The notes under the pieces: model-generated
Told to the model about the DNA's origin: nothing
Databases searched by the model: none
The model's input: only the letters and a program-made list of their open reading frames with translations
Made by a program: the position numbers and the translations under genes
Shown here: positions 1 through 6,539 of the stretch, piece by piece
Position numbering within the stretch: the first letter of the stretch is position 1
Layout: the number at the start of each line of letters is the position of its first letter
Source: Alphaproteobacteria bacterium
GTDB taxonomy: Bacteria > Pseudomonadota > Alphaproteobacteria > Rs-D84
Reading direction: 5' to 3'
NCBI GenBank assembly: GCA_017642565.1
Contig: JAGCOU010000011.1
Coordinates: forward strand, 1-23,621
Length of the DNA: 23,621 nt

Positions 1-119
1 ACCACAGATGGGGTAGTGCGTTGTCCTTCTGAATTTTCAATAATTTTTGGATCTGTTCCGTCCATAAACGCCATAGCGGAATTTGTTGTTCCTAAATCAA
101 TACCTAATACTTTTGCCAT
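1..119 (-). CDS. dnaK: Chaperone protein DnaK (Hsp70), N-terminal fragment cut by window edge
   Basis: Only the first 39 codons lie in the window; the gene runs off its left end. The translation begins MAKVLGIDLGTTNSAMAF, which is the start of an Hsp70 ATPase domain. GIDLGTTNS (residues 6-14) is the phosphate-1 loop that contacts ATP, and EGQRTTPSVV follows as in DnaK proteins generally. DnaK is the cytoplasmic ATP-dependent chaperone that binds exposed hydrophobic peptides and works with DnaJ and GrpE. The start codon is fixed by an excellent ribosome-binding site, AAGGAGG at 128-134. An RpoH-type promoter lies at 156-183. HscA or another Hsp70 paralogue is possible, but the N-terminus and the heat-shock promoter favour DnaK. 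Confidence 0.93.
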   Translation of the reverse strand, partial: MAKVLGIDLGTTNSAMAFMDGTDPKIIENSEGQRTTPSV

Positions 120-155
120 ATTTAAAGCCTCCTTAGAAAGTTTTGCTTAACCGAA

Positions 156-183
156 ATATAGTTATAAACAATCGCTTTTCAAG
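156..183 (-). promoter_or_regulatory. Heat-shock (RpoH/sigma32-type) promoter of dnaK
   Basis: On the minus strand the -35 element CTTGAA (178-183) is followed by a 16-nt spacer and the -10 element CTATAT (156-161). This fits the alphaproteobacterial RpoH pattern (CTTGAx, about 16-17 nt, CYTAT/CTATNT) better than a sigma70 promoter. Transcription would start near 149, giving a leader of about 30 nt that carries the strong AAGGAGG site. The assignment rests on the motif and on its position upstream of dnaK. Confidence 0.65.
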
Positions 184-220
184 GGGTGTAAAACAAAAAT
201 ATTATATGGTTTTTATTCAT

Positions 221-246
221 ACAAAAAACCGCCCATTTGGGCGGTT
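221..246 (-). terminator. Intrinsic terminator of rplY
   Basis: An 8-bp perfect stem, aaccgccc (227-234) and gggcggtt (239-246), closes a 4-nt loop. Read on the minus strand it is followed by a run of U (TTTTTTGT). It lies 22 bp past the rplY stop and before the dnaK promoter, so it separates the two transcription units. No U-tract follows on the plus strand, so it is unidirectional. Confidence 0.85.
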
Positions 247-268
247 AATCTTATGTTTAACAAAGATA

Positions 269-910
269 TTATTTCTTTGCTGGGGCTGCCTTTGCAGGTG
301 CAGCGGCAGGTGCAGCAGCAGCTGCTGCTTTTTTTGCATCTGCTTCTTCTGGCATTTTACCACCGATAGTAGCGAAAGCCAAATCTGCCATATGCAGACC
401 CAATGTAATACCTTTTGGCAACACCAAATCAGAACCGTGGATTGTATCACCGATATTTACATCTGCCAAATCAATTGTAATTTTTTCTGGCATATCGTGA
501 ACCAAACCAACAAGACCAACTTTACGAACTGCAAAGTTCAAAACACCGCCCAATTTGATACCTTTGGAAACATCGGCATTGATAACTTCCACAGGAACAA
601 CAACACGGACAGGTTCTTTTACATTGATGCGTTTAAAATCAACGTGAACAACTTTGTCAGATACTGGATGATATTGAATGTCCATCAACATAGCGTCTTC
701 TTTGCCGTTTGGTGTTGTAATTTCAAACAATTTTGTTCGCAAAGATGGTTTTCCAAGCAACATGTTAAAATCGCGTCCATTCAATTCAATAGACACAGGT
801 TCTTTCTTTTCGCCATAAATCACAGCAGGGATATTTGCATTCTTGCGAACTGCACGTGCGGCCCCCTTGCCAGCAACTTTGCGAATTTCAGCTTTTAATT
901 CAATAGCCAT
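269..910 (-). CDS. rplY: 50S ribosomal protein L25 / general stress protein Ctc
   Basis: The protein has 213 residues, the length of the two-domain Ctc/TL5 form rather than the short 94-residue E. coli L25. The N-terminal 5S-rRNA-binding domain (about 1-92) contains the family signature GKGAARAVRKNANIPAVIYG (residues 14-33). A second beta domain follows (about 95-185, PVRVVVPVEVINADVSKGIK). It ends in a low-complexity Lys/Ala/Pro tail (about 190-213), common in alphaproteobacterial Ctc. The protein binds 5S rRNA in the large subunit's central protuberance. The start has an AAAAGGAT site 5 nt upstream. It is transcribed alone, with its own predicted promoter (977-1005), a leader hairpin (945-970) and a terminator (221-246). 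Confidence 0.95.
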   Translation of the reverse strand: MAIELKAEIRKVAGKGAARAVRKNANIPAVIYGEKKEPVSIELNGRDFNMLLGKPSLRTKLFEITTPNGKEDAMLMDIQYHPVSDKVVHVDFKRINVKEPVRVVVPVEVINADVSKGIKLGGVLNFAVRKVGLVGLVHDMPEKITIDLADVNIGDTIHGSDLVLPKGITLGLHMADLAFATIGGKMPEEADAKKAAAAAAPAAAPAKAAPAKK

Positions 911-944
911 TTTTTATCCTTTTAATAGCATTTGTTTATTTGTT

Positions 945-970
945 TGCACGACCTCCAAGGGTGTCGAGCA
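945..970 (-). promoter_or_regulatory. Stem-loop at the predicted 5' end of the rplY leader
   Basis: On the minus strand TGC-T-CGAC pairs with GTCG-T-GCA around a 10-nt centre that can add CC/GG pairs. This makes a long, slightly bulged hairpin of 26 nt. It begins almost at the transcription start predicted from the promoter at 977-1005, and ends 35 nt before the rplY start codon. It has no U-tract, so it is not a terminator for rsmD. It may stabilise the mRNA or take part in feedback by L25; that role is inference. Confidence 0.4.
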
Positions 971-976
971 GGGCAT

Positions 977-1005
977 ATTATTTATCAAAAATTCCCAAAA
1001 ATCAA
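977..1005 (-). promoter_or_regulatory. Candidate sigma70 promoter of rplY
   Basis: Minus strand: -35 TTGATT (1000-1005), 17-nt spacer, -10 AATAAT (977-982). Each box differs from consensus at one or two positions and the spacing is ideal. The start would be near 970, giving a leader of about 60 nt. Confidence 0.5.
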
Positions 1006-1016
1006 GTTTTTTATCA

Positions 1017-1568
1017 TTATTTTTTAATTAAAAACATAAATCTAGCGCGACCATAAGTTTTGTCTTTTAAAATCTCCCACCCATCATCAATCTTTGGTGT
1101 TTGTTGGACAGATTCAAATTCCCAGATTAAAATTGCACCGCTTTTTGCGATTTTACCCAGTTTTTTCACAAACAACAAACCCAAACCAAAATCAGCATAG
1201 GGCGGGTCAACAAAGACCAAATCTGCTGTTGCACCAAATTTTGGAATCACAGATATTGCATCAACCATTTCAATTTTTGCATTTTCTTTGATTGAATCTA
1301 AATTCTTTCTTATTGTATCAATGGATGATTTAGTATTATCTGTAAAAATAACATTTGAATTATTAAAACGCGACAAACACTCCAATCCAAACGCACCCGA
1401 ACCTGCAAAAACATCCCACACAGTCAAAGGCTTACCGGTATCTAAAACACCATTTAATATATTAAACAGCGCGCCACGCGCCATATTTTGTGTCGGGCGC
1501 GCATCAACTGGCAGACTTAATTTCTTGCCACGGTATTTTCCAGAAATAATTTGCAAATTCGATTTCAT
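1017..1568 (-). CDS. rsmD: 16S rRNA (guanine(966)-N(2))-methyltransferase
   Basis: This 183-residue Rossmann-fold SAM-dependent methyltransferase has the usual RsmD length. Visible motifs are the N-terminal ISGKYRGKKL and RPTQNMARGALFNIL (residues 24-38). The SAM-binding loop DVFAGSGAFGLE lies at 52-63, and the catalytic VFVDPPYAD (DPPY at 121-124) is typical of N2-guanine and N6-adenine methyltransferases. RsmD methylates G966 of 16S rRNA in the assembling 30S subunit. The start at 1568 has no recognisable Shine-Dalgarno sequence. A promoter-like pair (1576-1604) would place the transcription start at or next to the ATG, so the message may be leaderless. It is divergent from tadA, 17 bp away. 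Confidence 0.93.
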   Translation of the reverse strand: MKSNLQIISGKYRGKKLSLPVDARPTQNMARGALFNILNGVLDTGKPLTVWDVFAGSGAFGLECLSRFNNSNVIFTDNTKSSIDTIRKNLDSIKENAKIEMVDAISVIPKFGATADLVFVDPPYADFGLGLLFVKKLGKIAKSGAILIWEFESVQQTPKIDDGWEILKDKTYGRARFMFLIKK

Positions 1569-1575
1569 AGTATAA

Positions 1576-1604
1576 AGTGTATCTTATGAATTTTATGAAT
1601 CAAG
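1576..1604 (-). promoter_or_regulatory. Candidate promoter of rsmD, lying inside the tadA 5' end
   Basis: Minus strand: -35 CTTGAT (1599-1604), 17-nt spacer, -10 TACACT (1576-1581). Seven bases separate the -10 box from the rsmD ATG, so the predicted start coincides with the start codon. The elements are imperfect, so the call depends mainly on spacing and on the lack of any other room for a promoter. Confidence 0.4.
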
Positions 1605-2038
1605 CATTTTTATTGGCAAAAAAAGCATATTCGCACGATGATGTGCCAATCGGTGCAGTTATCGTCCGTGACGGCAAAATTGTTGCACGTGGTGAAAACA
1701 GGGTACAAAAATCTAAAAACCCAACTTTGCATGCTGAAATAGTCGCTATTAACAAAGCTTGTAAAAAACTGAATAAAAAATTTTTGGACGAATGTGATTT
1801 ATATGTGACACTGGAACCATGTGCCATGTGTGCCACAGCAATTTCTTTTGCACGAATAAAAAATATTTATTTTGCAGCAACAGATGAAAAGGGCGGTGGT
1901 ATAACCACAAACGCAAAAATATTTGAAACAGATAAACATTTATGGAAGCCAAATATAATTCAAATGCCAGAACATGCTGATAAATCTGCCCAAATGCTTC
2001 GTGATTTTTTTAAACAACGCAGAAACAGCAAGATTTAA
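1586..2038 (+). CDS. tadA: tRNA-specific adenosine deaminase
   Basis: From the ATG at 1586 the protein has 150 residues, normal for TadA. It belongs to the cytidine/deoxycytidylate deaminase fold. The zinc site is complete: H49 in LHAE, and C79 and C82 in PCAMC, with E51 as the proton-shuttling glutamate. TadA converts A34 to inosine in the anticodon of tRNA-Arg(ACG), allowing one tRNA to read three CGN codons. An in-frame GTG (1577) and a second ATG (1595) are alternative starts; 1586 is preferred because a weak AAAG lies 8 nt upstream and it preserves the N-terminal helix of the family. The TadA/guanine deaminase group is broader, but the spacing of the motifs and the short C-terminus fit TadA. 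Its stop codon overlaps that of gpmI. Confidence 0.9.
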   Translation: MNFMNQAFLLAKKAYSHDDVPIGAVIVRDGKIVARGENRVQKSKNPTLHAEIVAINKACKKLNKKFLDECDLYVTLEPCAMCATAISFARIKNIYFAATDEKGGGITTNAKIFETDKHLWKPNIIQMPEHADKSAQMLRDFFKQRRNSKI

Positions 2039-3501
2039 ATCAACGATTTGCCTGTCATTTCTTTTGGTTGTTTTATATTTAACAACTTTAATATTGTTGG
2101 TGCAATATCACTTAAACCACCATCGTGCACAGTATAGTTGTTGTTTGAAACCGCTATAAAGCGCACCGGATTCGTAGTATGTGAAGTTAGTGGAACATTA
2201 TTAACATCGTCCCACATTTGCTCGCAATTTCCATGGTCCGCGATTATCAACATAACACCACCTAAATCTAAGACCGCAGGAACCAATTTTTCCAATTGTT
2301 TATCAAGACATTCCATAGCCTTTATCGCAGCCTTTTCATTACCAGTATGTCCAACCATATCACCATTTGCAAAGTTCAACAAAATAACATCAAACTTTGA
2401 TAGTCTTGGCAACAAAGCCTCTGTAATTTCATTTGCAGACATTTCTGGTTTCATATCAAAAGTTGCAACTGCTGGTGAAGGAATCAAAACTTTTTCTTCC
2501 CCGTCATAATCAATATTGCGTTCCGCATCCATAAAATAGGTCACATGATTATACTTTTCTGTCTCGGCAATACGCAATTGAGATTTACCATTTGCTGCCA
2601 AAACATCGCCCAAAGTATTTTCTGTTTTTATATCAGGCAAAAGTGCAGGGCAAACTTCGTCCAAACCTTCGCCATATTGTGAAAAACACAAAATATGGCA
2701 GCCATTTTCAACAACTTTGCGCATAATTTGACGCGCACGGTCACTGCGATAATTACAGAACAAAAATCCATCGCGTACAGTCAATTTTGTTGGCGTAATT
2801 ACCGTTGGTTTTATAAATTCATCTGTTTCTTCGCGTGCATAAGCCGCAGTTAATGCTTCGTCTATATTTTTTGCATGATATTCTGCTTCTGCTTTGGAAA
2901 TTGCATCAAAAGCCAATTGTGTTCTGTCCATATTGTTATTTCTATCCATCGTATAATAACGTCCAGACAGTGTTCCAAAGAACACCGAACCTTTGTCAAA
3001 AGCATCTGCCAGTTCATTCTTAATCAAATCAATATATTTTTGTGCGGACTGTGGTGGTGTATCGCGTCCGTCACCGATAAAATGAATACATACACGCAAA
3101 TCAGTTGATAAAATATATTTTACCGCTTTTAATATATCAAATATGTTTGCATGAACGCAACCATCAGACATTAAACCTGCAACATGAACAATTCCGCCAT
3201 CTTTTTTAACATCAGCAACAAAATTATTCAAAGCCTTATTAGTACTTAAATCTTCGATTTCAAATCTGCGTAAAAATTGATTTACAATTCGCCCAGACCC
3301 GATTGTAATATGTCCAACCTCTGAATTGCCCATAATTCCCGCAGGTAATCCTACCGCATTACCACTCGCATCCAGTTTAGAGACCGGATATTTGTTAAGC
3401 AAACCATCAAAATAGGGCATATTTGCCAAAGCAACAGCATTGTGTTCTTTGGTTGGGTTGATTCCAACTCCGTCTAAAATACATAAAACTATTGGTTTCA
3501 T
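2035..3501 (-). CDS. gpmI: 2,3-bisphosphoglycerate-independent phosphoglycerate mutase
   Basis: The protein has 488 residues, slightly below the usual 505-515. It starts MKPIVLCILDGVGINP, with the metal-binding aspartate at D10. The catalytic serine is S60 in MGNSEVGH, the residue phosphorylated during phosphotransfer in the alkaline-phosphatase-like domain. Further metal-site motifs are NFANGDMVGHTGN and IIADHGNCEQM. The enzyme interconverts 3- and 2-phosphoglycerate in glycolysis and gluconeogenesis and needs Mn2+. An AAGGATGAG ribosome-binding site precedes the ATG. The gene is divergent from the XRE regulator and convergent with tadA; the two stop codons overlap by 4 bp (2035-2038), so neither has a private terminator between them. 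Confidence 0.95.
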   Translation of the reverse strand: MKPIVLCILDGVGINPTKEHNAVALANMPYFDGLLNKYPVSKLDASGNAVGLPAGIMGNSEVGHITIGSGRIVNQFLRRFEIEDLSTNKALNNFVADVKKDGGIVHVAGLMSDGCVHANIFDILKAVKYILSTDLRVCIHFIGDGRDTPPQSAQKYIDLIKNELADAFDKGSVFFGTLSGRYYTMDRNNNMDRTQLAFDAISKAEAEYHAKNIDEALTAAYAREETDEFIKPTVITPTKLTVRDGFLFCNYRSDRARQIMRKVVENGCHILCFSQYGEGLDEVCPALLPDIKTENTLGDVLAANGKSQLRIAETEKYNHVTYFMDAERNIDYDGEEKVLIPSPAVATFDMKPEMSANEITEALLPRLSKFDVILLNFANGDMVGHTGNEKAAIKAMECLDKQLEKLVPAVLDLGGVMLIIADHGNCEQMWDDVNNVPLTSHTTNPVRFIAVSNNNYTVHDGGLSDIAPTILKLLNIKQPKEMTGKSLI

Positions 3502-3530
3502 AAAGTTCTCATCCTTTTTTGAAAAATGTT

Positions 3531-3559
3531 ATCATATAAGTTTTTTGATTGCAAAACAA
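3531..3559 (-). promoter_or_regulatory. Candidate promoter of gpmI
   Basis: Minus strand: -35 TTGTTT (3554-3559), 17-nt spacer, -10 TATGAT (3531-3536). The start would be near 3524, giving a leader of about 22 nt that includes the AAGGATGAG site. It physically interlocks with the divergent promoter at 3549-3577. Confidence 0.4.
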
Positions 3560-3577
3560 AAAGAAAAATTGTATATA
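3549..3577 (+). promoter_or_regulatory. Promoter of the XRE-family regulator
   Basis: -35 TTGCAA (3549-3554), 17-nt spacer, -10 TATATA (3572-3577), with a predicted start near 3584 and a leader of about 35 nt. The leader holds a perfect palindrome GAAATATTTC (3590-3599) flanked by two copies of AACAAGG (3584-3590 and 3604-3610), the second being part of the ribosome-binding site. Confidence 0.55.
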
Positions 3578-3618
3578 TAAATTAACAAGGAAATATTTCA
3601 TACAACAAGGGGAACATT

Positions 3619-4035
3619 ATGGTTCGCAGAGCAGGTCTCATTAACGAAGTTGACCACCATATTGCACAACGAGTACAGTTGCGCCGTGTTATGTTAGGAA
3701 TGTCCCAGACAGACTTGGCAAATCGTTGTGGGGTAAGTTTTCAACAAATTCAAAAATACGAAACAGCTGGCAACCGTATTCCTGCGGCGCGTCTGTTTGA
3801 TTTAAGTCAGGCATTGGAAACACCTGTTGATTTTTTCTTTTCCGGACTTCCTGGAAATTTCCCACCTGAAACTAAATCGACTCGTTCAATGCGCGTTTCT
3901 GAACCAAAAGAAGATGACCCATTGTCAAAAAACGAAACTCTGCAGTTAATAAATTTGTATTGGAATCTTCCTAACGATTCGCAACGCGAAGTTGTGATGA
4001 AAATGCTTCAAACACTTAACGGAATTAAAGATTAA
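3619..4035 (+). CDS. XRE-family helix-turn-helix regulator (PraR-like)
   Basis: This 138-residue protein has a Cro/C1-type DNA-binding domain at about 16-73. The HTH lies in LGMSQTDLANRCGVSFQQIQKYETAGNRIPAARL (about 26-59). The FQQIQKYE recognition-helix pattern followed by a C-terminal helical segment (about 105-133) is typical of the short single-domain regulators common in Alphaproteobacteria, of which rhizobial PraR is a named example. Targets cannot be read from the sequence. The start is fixed by AAGGGGA (3607-3613). The gene is alone, divergent from gpmI. A palindrome and a direct repeat in its own leader could be an operator, which would make it autoregulated; this is inference. Confidence 0.85.
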   Translation: MVRRAGLINEVDHHIAQRVQLRRVMLGMSQTDLANRCGVSFQQIQKYETAGNRIPAARLFDLSQALETPVDFFFSGLPGNFPPETKSTRSMRVSEPKEDDPLSKNETLQLINLYWNLPNDSQREVVMKMLQTLNGIKD

Positions 4036-4055
4036 ATTCTTCGTTCTTTTGCGGT

Positions 4056-4076
4056 AATTATTGATAAATAATTTTT
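4056..4076 (+). terminator. Weak AT-only terminator after the XRE regulator
   Basis: The arms aattatt (4056-4062) and aataatt (4067-4073) form a 7-bp stem around a GATA loop and end in a short U-run. It lies 21 bp past the regulator's stop. The stem has no G:C pair, so termination may be inefficient. Confidence 0.35.
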
Positions 4077-4079
4077 CAC

Positions 4080-4115
4080 TCAAAAAGGTATCAATCAAAA
4101 TTATTCTGTTGATAC
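4080..4115 (-). terminator. Candidate terminator overlapping the stop codon of the cysteine-rich gene
   Basis: The arms gtatcaa (4088-4094) and ttgatac (4109-4115) form a 7-bp stem around a 14-nt loop that contains the TAA stop at 4101-4103. On the minus strand the stem is followed by CCTTTTTG. The loop is larger than usual, which lowers confidence. Confidence 0.45.
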
Positions 4116-6485
4116 TGTTGCGTGCGTATAGTTCACATGACACTCAGCGCCTTGCCATTCTCCACCAAGCGCATTTTCACACATATCCTGATACCAGTCT
4201 GGGTCTATTGGCTCACAACCAAGTGCGCTTGATGTCCCGCCAATCGCTGCACACAAAGCGGCATCATCTGCATCAATACACCAGCCAACTTCTGCCAAAT
4301 TAAAGTCGTTTATCTGGCTTGTATTCATGATTGTCACACCATAATATTTTTTATAAAACTTTTGGTTTAAGACCGCCGTCAAAGGATTTGCTTGTTCTGT
4401 CGCAGAAACCCAATGTCCACCTTCGTCTTCGCAACCAGATGTAAACGCAATACCTAATTCGTCATAAATACTTTTAATAACCTGATTCATCGTATCAAGA
4501 TTAAATGCGGTCGCATCGTTTGTTTCCAGAGATTGAATAGTTCTGGAATCATCATTGTTTACCAAATCTTTTGCACAAAATGTATTCATACGCAAATCCA
4601 TAGCAGCACGCAATTCAGATTTTGCCATTGTCGCACACCCCATGGGATAAACCATATCTTCGCCAGACCCAATCTTTGGATCACACAATTCATGAGCATA
4701 CTTTGTCAAAGCAGCTTGGCATCCCTCAGCTACCTTGGTAGCATCTACTGTATCAACAAAAGTCAACAACGCTTTCAAACCACATTTTCTGCCACTACCG
4801 GCGTCTTCTAATTTTTTTGTGCTACTATCATATTTGCAGCCATTTGGGTCACCATAAAGCGCTGCACATGCCTGAACCCTGTCATAACACATACCACGCG
4901 CGGTCGCCGCAGCGATAGCGCCCGTAGCCTGGGATTCTGTGGTATCCATACCCTTTAACGCGCCAGTTTGTGTATCATAGCATTCTTTGATTGTTGTCAC
5001 ACAGGAATCTTTGATTTGTTGTATTTTTTCATCCTGAGCCTGAGCAATTTTTATCAAAGCAGAACGTCTAAATTCATACCACACAGTATCTGCTATATCT
5101 CGACAGGAATTCAACGCAGTTTCAGCAAACATGCGTTTTCCATCTAAAAACTTATCAAATTCAGCATTTGAACCCAAAACATCCCCAGAGCCATTTAAAT
5201 TAATCAATTTATTTAACCCAAACAACGCTTGACTAAATATAGGTTCACCCGTAGTAGTATTAATATATTGTCCAGTATAATCCATACACTTTTCATAGTC
5301 TTCGCCACACGCCACAGACTGTTTCATCGCTTTTTCTACATTTGCCAAACATTCGTTAACATCGGCAGAATTGTGTGCACGGTATTCTTCGAGTCTTGCA
5401 TCACGCAAATATTTTTCAGCGGTTCTTATTGTTTCTTCAACAGAAGATTTTTTGGCATTTATATTTTTTTCAAAAGCACTGCAATCTTGACTTATTAATA
5501 TAGAGTAAGAACTGCGAGTCAAATTAAACATAGCGTCACTACCGCAAGATTCACGAACAACTTCTGAACACTGTTTTGTTGCAGAATCATAAAGAGCCTT
5601 ACCTTCTAATTCTGCGAGATTAACAGTCTTGTCGCCCCCGAAAATTGACGAAGAACCGCCACTCCAAATATCATCATTGTCGCCACCAAATCCCGAAAAA
5701 TCAAGAATCCCCAAAGAATTCAATCCTGTTTTTTGCGTTGCAACAGCCTGTTTACCAGACAACACATCGCTGATGTTATCTAATAATTTTTGTGACGCGC
5801 TTGTGTCTTTCTTGATAGCGGCTTCCCCAGCGGTTGCAGTATACATCGCACTAACTTCTGCTGCGGTTTTGTCCACCGCATTCAAATTATTGTCTTGGAA
5901 TTCTGCGAGCATACGCAAAGCCGCATCTAGTTTATCCGAAGTATTACGAAATTCTTGGAATCTATCACTGCAATAGCATCTTCTGTAGGTATCATTAGCA
6001 TTAGCACAAATTTGATCCATACAAGTAGCATAAGCATCACGACATTTTGAATAGCCACCACCAATCTTTGTCACATCATTAAACACAGCGGTTGCACGGG
6101 CAACACCAGCACGCGAACCAGCACCTGCCACCGGTTTTTTAGCAGAGACAGCAGACCGCACAAAAGCGCCCTTAGACGCGACACGAGATTTAACAGAATT
6201 GTTTACCACTGAACGCGCACTGCGAGTCTTAGCCACCTGGGATGTTGCAGGCCGTGCTGTTACAACCGGGCGATTTTTGCGACTGTTTGCAGAAACACTT
6301 CTTGCAATAACAGAAGTTGCAGAACGTCGCAGCTGGGCATTGTTTTGAGATTCTTGGGTATAAGCATTATCACGAGCATTGGATGCAGAACCACGCGGAT
6401 TTCTTTGTTGAACGGCAAAAACCGCAACTGGCACAAGAATTGCCACCACAGAAGCCTTTAAAACTTTTTTAATAAAACCCGCCAC
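4101..6485 (-). CDS. Exported cysteine-rich protein of unknown function
   Basis: I do not recognise a named family in this 794-residue protein. The start is GTG (6483-6485), with only a weak purine stretch upstream. Residues 1-24 are a signal peptide ending VAVFA, cleaved before VQQRN. Residues about 25-140 are low-complexity and basic, rich in Arg, Ser, Ala and Val with recurring RSA/ARS steps, and contain no cysteine. The rest carries 28 cysteines, starting with a dense cluster CRDAYATCMDQICAN...RRCYC at about 147-172. Long helical stretches rich in Ala, Asp and Glu follow. The C-terminus (about 695-785) holds CEDEGGHW, CAAIGG and CENALGGEW, which look like a degenerate CxxxGGxW repeat. The even cysteine number and the signal peptide suggest a disulfide-bonded periplasmic or surface protein. 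It has its own predicted promoter and follows the CPVC gene pair, which may help form its disulfides; that link is speculative. Confidence 0.75.
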   Translation of the reverse strand: MAGFIKKVLKASVVAILVPVAVFAVQQRNPRGSASNARDNAYTQESQNNAQLRRSATSVIARSVSANSRKNRPVVTARPATSQVAKTRSARSVVNNSVKSRVASKGAFVRSAVSAKKPVAGAGSRAGVARATAVFNDVTKIGGGYSKCRDAYATCMDQICANANDTYRRCYCSDRFQEFRNTSDKLDAALRMLAEFQDNNLNAVDKTAAEVSAMYTATAGEAAIKKDTSASQKLLDNISDVLSGKQAVATQKTGLNSLGILDFSGFGGDNDDIWSGGSSSIFGGDKTVNLAELEGKALYDSATKQCSEVVRESCGSDAMFNLTRSSYSILISQDCSAFEKNINAKKSSVEETIRTAEKYLRDARLEEYRAHNSADVNECLANVEKAMKQSVACGEDYEKCMDYTGQYINTTTGEPIFSQALFGLNKLINLNGSGDVLGSNAEFDKFLDGKRMFAETALNSCRDIADTVWYEFRRSALIKIAQAQDEKIQQIKDSCVTTIKECYDTQTGALKGMDTTESQATGAIAAATARGMCYDRVQACAALYGDPNGCKYDSSTKKLEDAGSGRKCGLKALLTFVDTVDATKVAEGCQAALTKYAHELCDPKIGSGEDMVYPMGCATMAKSELRAAMDLRMNTFCAKDLVNNDDSRTIQSLETNDATAFNLDTMNQVIKSIYDELGIAFTSGCEDEGGHWVSATEQANPLTAVLNQKFYKKYYGVTIMNTSQINDFNLAEVGWCIDADDAALCAAIGGTSSALGCEPIDPDWYQDMCENALGGEWQGAECHVNYTHATVSTE

Positions 6486-6500
6486 TTCGTTCTCTCTTTT

Positions 6501-6530
6501 ATTCTATTTTAACATTTTTTGCCATATCAA
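6501..6530 (-). promoter_or_regulatory. Candidate promoter of the cysteine-rich exported protein
   Basis: Minus strand: -35 TTGATA (6525-6530), 18-nt spacer, -10 TAGAAT (6501-6506). The start would be near 6494, giving a very short leader before the GTG. An alternative pairing, TTGCAT with TTAAAA at 17 nt, would start a few bases earlier and keep more of the purine-rich ribosome-binding region. Confidence 0.45.
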
Positions 6531-6539
6531 TGCAAGAAC

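Noticed and set aside
314..335. AGCAGCAGCTGCTGCT palindrome followed by seven T on the plus strand, resembling a terminator
   Set aside because: It arises from the Ala/Lys codons of the L25 tail; no plus-strand gene ends upstream of it.
143..898. A 251-codon plus-strand reading frame opposite rplY
   Set aside because: It is the complement of the rplY coding region, is rich in Cys, Phe and Asn in no domain-like pattern, and lacks a ribosome-binding site.
1577..1585. GTG at 1577 as the start of tadA
   Set aside because: It leaves only 8 bp to rsmD and adds residues not needed by the family; the ATG at 1586 has slightly better upstream context. It cannot be fully excluded.
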